Source: Desulfovibrio sp. (GTDB lineage Bacteria; Desulfobacterota; Desulfovibrionia; Desulfovibrionales; Desulfovibrionaceae). From it: a DNA stretch of 6,126 nt. Below the pieces are notes generated by a model that saw nothing but the letters and a program-made list of their open reading frames with translations, was not told where the DNA came from and searched no databases. Numbering within the stretch: the stretch's first letter is position 1; every line of letters starts with the position of its first letter. Shown in pieces: positions 1-6,047 of this stretch. Where the stretch lies: the NCBI GenBank assembly GCA_014804865.1, contig JAAUYY010000010.1:1-6126 (forward strand). The letters run 5' to 3'. A program made the translations under genes and the position numbers.

Positions 1-2394
1 GCCGACGATTTCGATCCAGATAAAGGTCTTGAACATGGTTAGCCCGAACAATGTGCCGTCGCGCACGGTTCGGAGGAAGCGCAATTTCTTTTTGAGACGA
101 TGCAGAAAATCATCGAGTTGGGGCAATTTTGTTTGGGCCTGCTTAAATGTCTCGGAATCGTTGAAGTTGCTCGAAAAGGCCCAGTTGATTATTCCCGCCC
201 CGGCGTTGAAGTCGGCGCTAAAATCGCGAAGCGCGTTTGGAAAGGGAAACCACGACGCTTCGTCTCTTATCTCTTCGAGCACGTCAAGATAGGCCTTGTA
301 GCGGTTGCGCAGTTCCTCGATTTCTCTCTGGATGCTGTCGTTCAGATCTTTTTCAAGTTGCGGTCGCGTCTTGACCATCTGCAAATATGCCATGTAATTA
401 TTAATATTTCCCAGCGATTGCAGACTCGCGACTTTCTGTCCCATCATTCCCTGCACAGGGTGATCTTCCGGGAACCACGCGTCGAGTTTGGCCGCGATGG
501 CGTTCGCCGCCGCGCTTTCGTTTTCGGCGCTTTTCTTCGCGACTTCCATTAAATCGTAAAGAGACGAAAGAATGAGCAGCCGTCCTCTCTCCAGGGATGG
601 ATCGATGAGGAAACGATTGAAATATTCGGGTTCGCTTTTGACGAGGGTTTTTACCTGTCCGGTTATCTGCTCGGCGAAACCCATCTTTACGCGACAGACC
701 ATGTCTCGATAGGTCAGCTCCTTCCAGTTGGGCATGATCCGTTGAATCTGGCCGTACATAGCGGACGCTTGAGCGTATTGTCCCATTGACTCCATAGCCC
801 GCGCTTGCAAGTATTCGTTCCAGGCCTGGAGGGCGGGGGAGGGGGTAATGGCCGCGGCTTCCTTGAACAAGGTTATGGCTTGGGCCGGATCGTCGCGCTC
901 GATCAGTATAAAAGCGCGCAACATTCGCAAACGGGGATCGCGCGGAATACGCGTTATAGTCTGGGCCAATTCCTTGTCGAGGGCGGGAAGCGCGGAAGCG
1001 GGCGAATTGGCCAGCTTGTCCAGAAGATCCCAGGCAGGGCTGTCGTCTCTTACAGGCGTTTCCTCGTCGGGGCTTGGCTCTTTTAACTTGTAAAGCCAGT
1101 TTTTGGAGACATTGCGAAGCTGGGAAGGCGCGTTAATATCGAGAATCGCCCGCATGAGGATCGATTCGTTTGTCTCATTTTCCAGGAGTTCGCCGAACCC
1201 CGCGGATCCTTTGGACGCCAGGGTAAGCTCGATTTGGCGAAAAGATTTATTGATATCGTCAAGGTCAAGGGTAGCGAGGTTTTGTCCGGAATCCGGCTGG
1301 GTCGGGAAAAAATTTCGGGACGGACATTCGACCGCGCTGTGATTATGAAGTCCGCAATAAAAGCATTCCTGATTTGAGTCCGAGGAAGCCAGGTGGGAAG
1401 ACATGATAATGGGAATGGATCTGGCGCTTACGCTGTTCTCGTTGAGCATGACATTGCACCAGCTGTCCATGTTCGTCTGGGCGCCGGAGAAGCGCAAATC
1501 CTTTACGACGAAATCCGTTCCCGCGAGGTAAGCGTTGCGATAGCTTAGATATGGGAAATCGGGCATGAGATTATCCCACTTCAGCCCTATCTTTTTAGGC
1601 AGATCGCTATTAAAATTTAAATTTTTCTTTTCAGCCACAACGCAGACGCAGGGCCAATAGGCGCCGCCATCCTGTTTTTCCTTATCGAAAACGCTCAAGT
1701 ATTTCTTCAGGAACGAGCGCATGGTCAGGAGATTGTCCAGCGAGATAATGACAAAGCCGTCCTGTACTATAAATTTGAGCTTAAGCTCTTGCAAAAGCTC
1801 TTCCAGTCGGGCGAACATCGCGCTCCATCCGGCCTGAAATTTTTTATCGATCGGATTGCCTAGCGGGTGGATGACCACAAACCAGGTTTGCGTGGACGAA
1901 TAAGGCAGACGCTCGTCGACAATCGGCGTTTGCCAGTCGCAGGACATCATGCCTTGCCTCATGGCCGCGCGCTCGAAAGTTATCCCGGGTATAAAGGTTA
2001 AGCTTTGCTTGCTCGATGGATGAATAAATAAATCGAGGCTTTCATGGGGATAAAGTTCCTGGGAGGCGAGCATGGCCTCGATCGCGATGCTCGCTTCTCT
2101 TTTTTGCGTTAGCTGGAGGCGTCCGGGGAAAAGCTCGATGGCGACCGGCAACGGTTCGAATTTGTCCCAGATATAAAGACGGGCCAGCGCCAGAAATACG
2201 TCGTTTGTAAAAAAGAACCAGAGAGATTGATCGGCGCTCGAACTAACGAGCATTCCTCCGTAATTGAGCAGCGTCTGATTTATGGCGGGAGGCAGATCCC
2301 TATGCCAGCTGACCCAGAGCGCGTGCCCGGGCGTGCTCATATGTATGTCCTGATTTTGCGGGAACTTGTTGGTAAGCTGATTTAATTGGGGCAT
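1..2394 (-). CDS. Large hypothetical protein with CCHC zinc knuckle and TPR-like repeats (3' end outside window)
   Basis: I do not recognise this family. The minus-strand frame starting at the ATG at 2394 stays open for 798 codons to the window edge with no stop. The protein begins MPQLNQLTNK. Residues 1 to about 330 are a globular region of unknown fold, rich in Trp and Phe, with no signal peptide, so it is probably cytoplasmic at the start. Residues 344-357 (C344, C347, H352, C357) form a perfect Cys-X2-Cys-X4-His-X4-Cys zinc knuckle. Two TPR-like repeats follow at about 487-518 and 524-555, matching the usual Ala/aromatic/Ala/Pro positions (A506, F510, A513, P518; A543, Y547, P555). Residues about 673-715 are charged and helical, possibly a coiled coil. 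The visible end (about 780-798) is hydrophobic and could start a membrane segment. A strong GGAGG lies 4 nt before the ATG. A second possible start is M19 (ATG at 2340-2338), preceded by AGGA. TPR and zinc-knuckle modules suggest binding of protein or nucleic acid, but the actual function is unknown. Confidence 0.85.
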   Translation of the reverse strand, partial: MPQLNQLTNKFPQNQDIHMSTPGHALWVSWHRDLPPAINQTLLNYGGMLVSSSADQSLWFFFTNDVFLALARLYIWDKFEPLPVAIELFPGRLQLTQKREASIAIEAMLASQELYPHESLDLFIHPSSKQSLTFIPGITFERAAMRQGMMSCDWQTPIVDERLPYSSTQTWFVVIHPLGNPIDKKFQAGWSAMFARLEELLQELKLKFIVQDGFVIISLDNLLTMRSFLKKYLSVFDKEKQDGGAYWPCVCVVAEKKNLNFNSDLPKKIGLKWDNLMPDFPYLSYRNAYLAGTDFVVKDLRFSGAQTNMDSWCNVMLNENSVSARSIPIIMSSHLASSDSNQECFYCGLHNHSAVECPSRNFFPTQPDSGQNLATLDLDDINKSFRQIELTLASKGSAGFGELLENETNESILMRAILDINAPSQLRNVSKNWLYKLKEPSPDEETPVRDDSPAWDLLDKLANSPASALPALDKELAQTITRIPRDPRLRMLRAFILIERDDPAQAITLFKEAAAITPSPALQAWNEYLQARAMESMGQYAQASAMYGQIQRIMPNWKELTYRDMVCRVKMGFAEQITGQVKTLVKSEPEYFNRFLIDPSLERGRLLILSSLYDLMEVAKKSAENESAAANAIAAKLDAWFPEDHPVQGMMGQKVASLQSLGNINNYMAYLQMVKTRPQLEKDLNDSIQREIEELRNRYKAYLDVLEEIRDEASWFPFPNALRDFSADFNAGAGIINWAFSSNFNDSETFKQAQTKLPQLDDFLHRLKKKLRFLRTVRDGTLFGLTMFKTFIWIEIVG
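777..936 (-). other. Two TPR-like repeats within the large minus-strand protein
   Basis: Translated residues about 487-518 and 524-555 each show the spacing of TPR consensus positions 20, 24, 27 and 32. In the first, A506, F510, A513 and P518 fit exactly. In the second, A543, Y547, I550 and P555 fit, with G538 and Y540 at the helix turn. TPRs form paired helices that stack into protein-binding scaffolds. More degenerate repeats may flank these two on the C-terminal side, but I cannot define them by eye. Confidence 0.55.
1324..1365 (-). other. CCHC zinc-knuckle motif inside the large minus-strand protein
   Basis: Codons 344-357 read C-F-Y-C-G-L-H-N-H-S-A-V-E-C and are followed by P358. The spacing Cys-X2-Cys-X4-His-X4-Cys is exact. 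The aromatic residue after the first Cys, the Gly after the second Cys and the Pro after the last Cys all match the retroviral nucleocapsid type of knuckle. The only departure from the common pattern is Asn instead of Gly just before the zinc-binding His. Known knuckles of this type bind one zinc ion and usually single-stranded RNA or DNA, sometimes protein. That this one binds zinc is inferred from the motif. It sits in what looks like a linker between the N-terminal region and the TPR part. Confidence 0.7.
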
Positions 2395-2398
2395 GACA

Positions 2399-2403
2399 CC
2401 TCC
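2399..2403 (-). promoter_or_regulatory. Shine-Dalgarno of the large minus-strand gene
   Basis: On the minus strand GGAGGTG precedes the ATG at 2394, with 4 nt between GGAGG and the ATG. This is the best ribosome binding site near the start of the frame and favours this start over the in-frame ATG at codon 19. Confidence 0.65.
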
Positions 2404-2429
2404 GGGAAGCGTATAAATGTCTTGAATGG

Positions 2430-2452
2430 AAATATCCCATACTGGGATATTT
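2430..2452. promoter_or_regulatory. Perfect palindrome, probable operator
   Basis: The arms AAATATCCCA and TGGGATATTT are exact reverse complements of 10 bp with a 3-bp centre (TAC). The site lies 36 bp upstream of the ATG of the large minus-strand gene, where its promoter should be. Its length and symmetry suit a dimeric helix-turn-helix regulator. No regulator gene is visible in the window, so the protein that binds is unknown. It could instead form an RNA hairpin in the 5' leader, but the AU-rich stem has only a 3-nt loop and no T-tract after it. Confidence 0.5.
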
Positions 2453-2492
2453 TCATTGATTCGGACAACTTGGCGGAAAAAAGCGCGATTGC

Positions 2493-2525
2493 CCGCTTAT
2501 TCGGCGAGGCGCCCTCATAAGGCGG
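2493..2525. repeat. Imperfect inverted repeat in the divergent spacer
   Basis: CCGCTTAT (2493-2500) pairs with ATAAGGCGG (2517-2525) through 8 base pairs and one bulged G, around a 16-nt GC-rich loop. On the plus strand it is followed by TTATTTTAAT, which is weakly terminator-like, yet no plus-strand gene precedes it. Its role is unclear. Confidence 0.25.
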
Positions 2526-2656
2526 TTATTTTAATAGCGCTCCGCTTTAAAAATCCGGCGCGTAAATACAAAAGTTATGCAAGAAAAATACCTAAAATTT
2601 TTGGTTCTGACAATTTTCTTTCTATCGAGCTCGCGCTATATTCGCAAGGACGCTGT

Positions 2657-2680
2657 CGGGTCGCGTCTGGCGACGACCCG
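2657..2680. repeat. GC-rich inverted repeat upstream of the priA promoter
   Basis: CGGGTCG (2657-2663) and CGACCCG (2674-2680) are exact reverse complements separated by 10 bp. A competing, smaller stem is possible between GTCGC (2660-2664) and GCGAC (2670-2674). The repeat ends 4 bp before the -35-like hexamer facing priA, a position that could suit an activator site, but nothing else supports that. Confidence 0.3.
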
Positions 2681-2684
2681 CGCT

Positions 2685-2711
2685 TTGTCAATAGAGAGTA
2701 TAAAGTATAAA
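2685..2711 (+). promoter_or_regulatory. Candidate sigma70-type promoter for priA
   Basis: TTGTCA (2685-2690) matches the -35 consensus TTGACA at five of six positions. TATAAA (2706-2711) matches the -10 consensus at five of six with a 15-bp spacer, which is short. A shifted TAAATA (2708-2713) would give 17 bp with a poorer match. Transcription would start near 2718, giving a leader of about 45 nt before priA. Confidence 0.4.
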
Positions 2712-2762
2712 TATTGATAGCGTCGCGTCCGTTCCTTAACTTATTTTTCCGCGTTTGTTGTT

Positions 2763-5111
2763 ATGTTCGCTAAAATCGCGCTGCTTTTTCCTCCTTTCGC
2801 GACGCTGACCTACGGATTGCCGCGTTATTTTCCCGACGGCTTCTGGAAGGTTGGAATGCGGGCGGCGATTCCCCTTGGAAAACAGATCCGATGCGGTTAT
2901 ATCGTCTCGATTGACGAAAAAAGCGATCTTCCGCCGGAAACGGCCTGTAAAAATATTTTGTGGCCGCTGGAAAGGGAGCCAATTTTAAACGAAGAGCTTC
3001 TCGCCTTGGCGAACGACCTTTCGGCCAGACAGGCCGCTCCCCTCGGATCTGTTTTCGGTCATATGCTGCCGACGGAGTTAAAGAGCGGCGATTTTCGCTT
3101 CCGCAAGGGCGCGGAAATTTTTGACCTGGAGCGGATAATGGCGCTCGACGAAGATTGGAGAGTGAGACTGGCGACAGCCCTCGTCAAAGGCGAGGGGGAA
3201 TTTGAAGCCAGACGAAGAAACTCAAGCGCGGAGGAAGCTCTAGAGGTCAAGATCGATCCGCCCTGGCCAGTTCGCCCGGCGGCGAAAAGACAAATCGCCT
3301 TGCTTGATTTCCTGCATGAAAAAGGATTCGCGACCAGAAGACAACTGGCCCAAAATTTCGGCGCCGGATACGCGGACGCGCTGAACAAGCTCCTGGCGGC
3401 GGGATACGTCGGATTTCTCGACGAAGTCGAGCGCGAGATCGCTCCGATCGAAGTCGCGGATTTCGCGCTGACCGCCGAACAGAAAAAGGCTCTCGACGCT
3501 TTTGAGAGCGCGCTAAATAGCGAGGAAGCGGAATGCCGACTATTGTACGGGGTTACCGGAAGCGGCAAGACCGCCGTCTATCTGGAACTTATTAAAAAGT
3601 GTCTCGCGAGCGGCAAATCGGTTTTTTTGCTCGCTCCGGAAATCGCGCTTGCCCACAAGTTGTTCGCGGACGCGGCGCGCGTTTTTCCTCGCGGAATCCC
3701 GCGACTTTATCATGGCTATCAATTTTCCGGCGCGAGAAGCGATTTATTCCGCGGGCTGGCGGCGACGCGCGAGGCGTCGCTTATTGTGGGCGCGCGCTCG
3801 GCTCTGTTTCTTCCTGTCCATACGCCCGGGCTGATCATTCTGGACGAAGAGCACGACGCGTCTTTTAAACAGGACGAAGGCTTCCCCTATCACGCGAAGG
3901 AAGTCGCCTGGTTTAGAATGCAAAAAAATAGGGGAGCTTTAATTCTGGGCTCGGCCACTCCGGATATAAAGACATTTTATTCGGCGAGATCCGGACAGAT
4001 CCCCGTATCCATACTTTCCTCTCGGGTAAGCGGACGCGCTCTTCCGCCGGTAGAGCTTGTCAATATCGGGGCCGGGACTGGCAAAATATCTCCGGGCACT
4101 ATCCAGGCTGGGGCGGAGGGCGTCGGTCTTCTCGCTCCCGAAAGCGAAAAAGCTTTAATTGAGTGCCTCGATAGAGGCGAGCAGGCGGTTGTGTTGCTCA
4201 ACAGGCGCGGCTACGCGCCCATGATCTATTGCCTTGACTGCGCCAAAGTATTGCGCTGTCCCCATTGCGAGATAGGCTTAAGCTATCACAAGAGTTCAAA
4301 AAAGCTCATGTGTCATTACTGCGGCTATTCCGCTCCCTATCCCTCGCCGTGTCCCGATTGCCATCGAGCCAATTTTTTGCCCATAGGGGAGGGCACGGAA
4401 AAGATAGCCGAGAGACTCGAGACTATCGCCGGACGCGAGATACTGCGCATGGATCGAGACAGCGCGCGCCGCAAGGGAAAAGTGGACGAAATTCTCGAAG
4501 ATTTTCGGGCTAATCGTTCGCCCATTCTTGTCGGCACGCAAATGTTGTCCAAGGGGCACCATTTTCCCAACGTGACGCTGGCCATAGTCGCGGACGGAGA
4601 CATAGGACTGAATTTGCCGGACTATCGCGCCGCGGAACGAACCTTTCAACTTCTGGTGCAGGCCGGAGGGCGCGCGGGGCGGGGCCAAAAAGCCGGACGC
4701 GCGCTGATTCAGACCAGAAATGTAAATCATTATTGTTGGAAATATGTTCTGAACTCCGACTACGAGGGATTTTACGAGGAGGAATTGGCCCGGAGGCGAA
4801 AAAAACTCTATCCGCCATTCGTCAAATTGGCGATCCTCCGCTTTTCCTTTCCGCGCGCGGACGAGGCCGCCTTCGCGGCCGTGCAGGAAACGCGAGCCTT
4901 CGTCCGAAAAGAAGGGGCAAGACTGGGCGTCGCGGCGCTTGGCCCCGTTCCGTCTCCAATACCCCTTTTGAGAGGCATGCGCAGATTTCAGTGTCTTTTG
5001 AAAGCTCAAGACTGGAAAAATATCCGCGCGCTGTATTTTAAAATAATTAGTCGCCCCGCGCCCGCGCGATTAAAAATTTTTCTGGATCTGGATCCTGTCA
5101 ACATGTTGTGA
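2763..5111 (+). CDS. priA: Primosomal replication-restart helicase PriA (replication factor Y)
   Basis: PriA is the 3'-to-5' DNA helicase that recognises abandoned replication forks and starts reloading of the replicative helicase. The 782-aa length is normal for the family. The N-terminal 3' DNA-binding region (about 1-100; IALLFPPFATLTYGLP, then GMRAAIPLGKQIRCGYIV) and a winged-helix-like region (about 175-230) come first. Helicase motifs follow: GVTGSGKT Walker A (263-270), LLAPEIAL (289-296), DEEH Walker B (361-364), GSATP (396-400), LLNRRGYAP (478-486), GTQMLSKGHHF (591-601) and QAGGRAGRG (633-641, Arg fingers R637/R640). Eight cysteines at 490, 493, 499, 502, 517, 520, 530 and 533 form the two zinc sites. 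The C-terminus ends FLDLDPVNML, as is usual. ATG 2763 is the only start after an in-frame TAG at 2718-2720. No Shine-Dalgarno is visible before it. A Gly-rich stretch (about 436-455) lies between motifs III and IV. The gene is divergent from the large minus-strand gene. No clear terminator follows. Confidence 0.97.
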   Translation: MFAKIALLFPPFATLTYGLPRYFPDGFWKVGMRAAIPLGKQIRCGYIVSIDEKSDLPPETACKNILWPLEREPILNEELLALANDLSARQAAPLGSVFGHMLPTELKSGDFRFRKGAEIFDLERIMALDEDWRVRLATALVKGEGEFEARRRNSSAEEALEVKIDPPWPVRPAAKRQIALLDFLHEKGFATRRQLAQNFGAGYADALNKLLAAGYVGFLDEVEREIAPIEVADFALTAEQKKALDAFESALNSEEAECRLLYGVTGSGKTAVYLELIKKCLASGKSVFLLAPEIALAHKLFADAARVFPRGIPRLYHGYQFSGARSDLFRGLAATREASLIVGARSALFLPVHTPGLIILDEEHDASFKQDEGFPYHAKEVAWFRMQKNRGALILGSATPDIKTFYSARSGQIPVSILSSRVSGRALPPVELVNIGAGTGKISPGTIQAGAEGVGLLAPESEKALIECLDRGEQAVVLLNRRGYAPMIYCLDCAKVLRCPHCEIGLSYHKSSKKLMCHYCGYSAPYPSPCPDCHRANFLPIGEGTEKIAERLETIAGREILRMDRDSARRKGKVDEILEDFRANRSPILVGTQMLSKGHHFPNVTLAIVADGDIGLNLPDYRAAERTFQLLVQAGGRAGRGQKAGRALIQTRNVNHYCWKYVLNSDYEGFYEEELARRRKKLYPPFVKLAILRFSFPRADEAAFAAVQETRAFVRKEGARLGVAALGPVPSPIPLLRGMRRFQCLLKAQDWKNIRALYFKIISRPAPARLKIFLDLDPVNML

Positions 5112-5225
5112 TTTCAATTGGTTGTTAGCTTTCCTCTCGCTGCGATTAACTCATAAACTTATGTAATAATTGTAAAAATTCTCAGTTTTTATAGGCGACG
5201 GCTCGCGCCCTCCTCCTCCTAAAGT

Positions 5226-5269
5226 CGAACGAATTCTTTCCGAAAATTGTTTTTAGCGACGCTCGTTCG
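5226..5269. repeat. Inverted repeat upstream of the outer-membrane protein gene
   Basis: CGAACGA (5226-5232) and TCGTTCG (5263-5269) are exact 7-bp reverse complements 30 bp apart. They could be paired half-sites for a regulator or the stem of an RNA hairpin in the leader. Confidence 0.35.
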
Positions 5270-5294
5270 CAAATTTATAAATGGTAAATTCGTC

Positions 5295-5303
5295 GGGAGG
5301 AGG
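5295..5303 (+). promoter_or_regulatory. Shine-Dalgarno of the outer-membrane protein gene
   Basis: GGGAGGAGG ends 5 nt before the ATG at 5309. It is near-perfect and decides the start: the earlier ATG at 5281 is in another frame and lacks such a site. Confidence 0.85.
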
Positions 5304-5308
5304 ACGAT

Positions 5309-5980
5309 ATGAAGAGGGTCTTTTGCCTGTTTGTCGCGGCTTTTTGCCTCATTTTTTCAGCCAGGGCTCAAGCCGAGGGATTTTATCTGGCTCCAAAATT
5401 TTTAATGAGCATCCAGAATACAGGGCCGGTTTCGCGCTCGGCCTCTTTGGGGGGAGTAGGAATAGATACTTATAGCCAGTTTACGCTTGGCGGAGGTCTC
5501 GCCGCCGGATACGATTTCTGGCCGCAACAGATGATTCCCTTGCGCGTGGAAATAGAGGGAGCTTTGCGCGGAAACAGCGAGAGAAGTTGGTCGGATTATG
5601 GAATTTTCGCCAAGGAAGTCAAAGGCGTTTGGAATAATTCCACCCTATTCGGCAACGTATTCTGGGATTTCCATAATGACACCAGCCTGACGCCCTATAT
5701 TGGCGGCGGTCTGGGAATAGCCTTTAATTACACCGGTTACGATCTGACGCTCAATAATGGCGACAAGCTCTCGATGGACGACAGGTTCGCGAATTTTGCC
5801 TGGAACGCGGGCGCGGGCGTATCTTTTAGCGTCAATGAAACCCTCGCTCTGGACGCTTCGTACAGATTTGTGGGCCTGGGATATAACGAAGTCAGTACGA
5901 CGATCAACGGTCGCAAATACGAAATCGGCAACGAACCCTATAACAACGAATTCATGCTCGGTATGCGTCTCTCTTTTTAG
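5309..5980 (+). CDS. Small outer-membrane beta-barrel protein (OmpA/Opa-like barrel superfamily)
   Basis: The 223-aa product starts MKRVFCLFVAAFCLIF, a short basic start followed by a hydrophobic core, with a likely signal peptidase I site after ARAQA (residue 22). The mature chain, about 201 aa, alternates hydrophobic and polar residues and has Gly-rich turns, for example LGGGLAAGYDFW and TPYIGGGLGIAFNY. It ends MLGMRLSF, with the C-terminal Phe recognised by the BAM assembly machinery. The length suits a single barrel of about eight strands with no periplasmic OmpA domain. The segment FGNVFWDFHNDTSLTPYIGGG is characteristic of opacity/OmpA-like barrels. Such proteins are surface adhesins, structural proteins or small porins, and the sequence does not say which. 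Translation starts at a strong ribosome binding site. The gene is 197 bp after priA, probably a separate transcription unit, and its leader may fold over the ribosome binding site. Confidence 0.9.
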   Translation: MKRVFCLFVAAFCLIFSARAQAEGFYLAPKFLMSIQNTGPVSRSASLGGVGIDTYSQFTLGGGLAAGYDFWPQQMIPLRVEIEGALRGNSERSWSDYGIFAKEVKGVWNNSTLFGNVFWDFHNDTSLTPYIGGGLGIAFNYTGYDLTLNNGDKLSMDDRFANFAWNAGAGVSFSVNETLALDASYRFVGLGYNEVSTTINGRKYEIGNEPYNNEFMLGMRLSF

Positions 5981-5985
5981 CTTCG

Positions 5986-6047
5986 CCAAAATAAAAACGC
6001 GCGTTCCCATCGCCGAACCCCGCCAAGGATACTGACGCCGGAAACGC
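5986..6047 (-). terminator. Possible intrinsic terminator for a convergent minus-strand gene
   Basis: Read on the minus strand, GCGTTTCC (6047-6040) can pair with GGGAACGC (6008-6001) through seven Watson-Crick pairs and one G-U pair, then comes GCGTTTTTATTTT (down to 5988). The 31-nt loop is large, which lowers confidence. On the plus strand the hairpin has no T-tract, so it does not obviously serve the outer-membrane protein gene. Just upstream on the minus strand a frame is open from the window edge (6124) to a TAG at 6067-6065, ending LEKNSDSC, which could be the tail of a gene entering from the right. That tail is only 19 residues and unidentifiable. Confidence 0.25.

Larger units (their letters stand above)
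2395..2762. other. Divergent intergenic region, no gene supported
   Basis: This 368-bp spacer separates the minus-strand gene from priA. It holds, in order: the Shine-Dalgarno of the left gene, a perfect palindrome (2430-2452), a bulged inverted repeat (2493-2525), an AT-rich stretch (2525-2640), a GC-rich inverted repeat (2657-2680) and a promoter-like pair facing priA (2685-2711). One 94-codon plus-strand frame crosses it but has no ribosome binding site and no recognisable protein features. Confidence 0.7.
5211..5304 (+). promoter_or_regulatory. Possible SD-sequestering leader helix of the outer-membrane protein mRNA
   Basis: TCCTCCTCCT (5211-5220) can pair with GGGAGGAGGA (5295-5304), giving nine Watson-Crick pairs and one G-U pair that bury the whole Shine-Dalgarno. 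Two smaller hairpins fit inside the enclosed 74 nt without conflict: CGAACGA/TCGTTCG (5226-5232 with 5263-5269) and the all-AU AATTTA/TAAATT (5272-5277 with 5285-5290). The structure exists only if transcription begins upstream of 5211; a start driven by TATAAA at 5276 would exclude it. Chance complementarity is possible because both tracts are simple triplet repeats. Confidence 0.35.
5112..5308. other. AT-rich intergenic leader between priA and the outer-membrane protein gene
   Basis: This 197-bp gap contains no gene and no recognisable intrinsic terminator for priA. It has a short palindrome CATAAACTTATG (5152-5163), a CCT tract (5211-5220), an inverted repeat (5226-5269) and a TATAAA (5276-5281) without a convincing -35 hexamer. 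The promoter of the downstream gene could therefore not be located with confidence. Confidence 0.5.

Noticed and set aside
100..552. 150-codon plus-strand reading frame
   Set aside because: It is antisense to the 798-codon minus-strand gene, which has a strong ribosome binding site and recognisable motifs; this frame has neither.
2426..2710. 94-codon plus-strand reading frame in the divergent spacer
   Set aside because: It starts within the palindrome, has no ribosome binding site, runs through the inverted repeats and the promoter-like pair, and its translation shows no domain-like features.
4296..5009. 237-codon minus-strand reading frame opposite priA
   Set aside because: It lies entirely antisense to the conserved helicase and zinc region of PriA, so it is a shadow of biased codon use on the coding strand.
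5152..5163. CATAAACTTATG palindrome downstream of priA as an operator or terminator
   Set aside because: The 5-bp AT-rich arms are easily produced by chance in this AT-rich gap, and no T-tract or promoter hexamers are placed to support a role.
5281..5475. Earlier ATG at 5281 as a start for a gene ahead of the outer-membrane protein
   Set aside because: It is out of frame with the barrel protein, overlaps its signal-peptide coding region and lacks a ribosome binding site.
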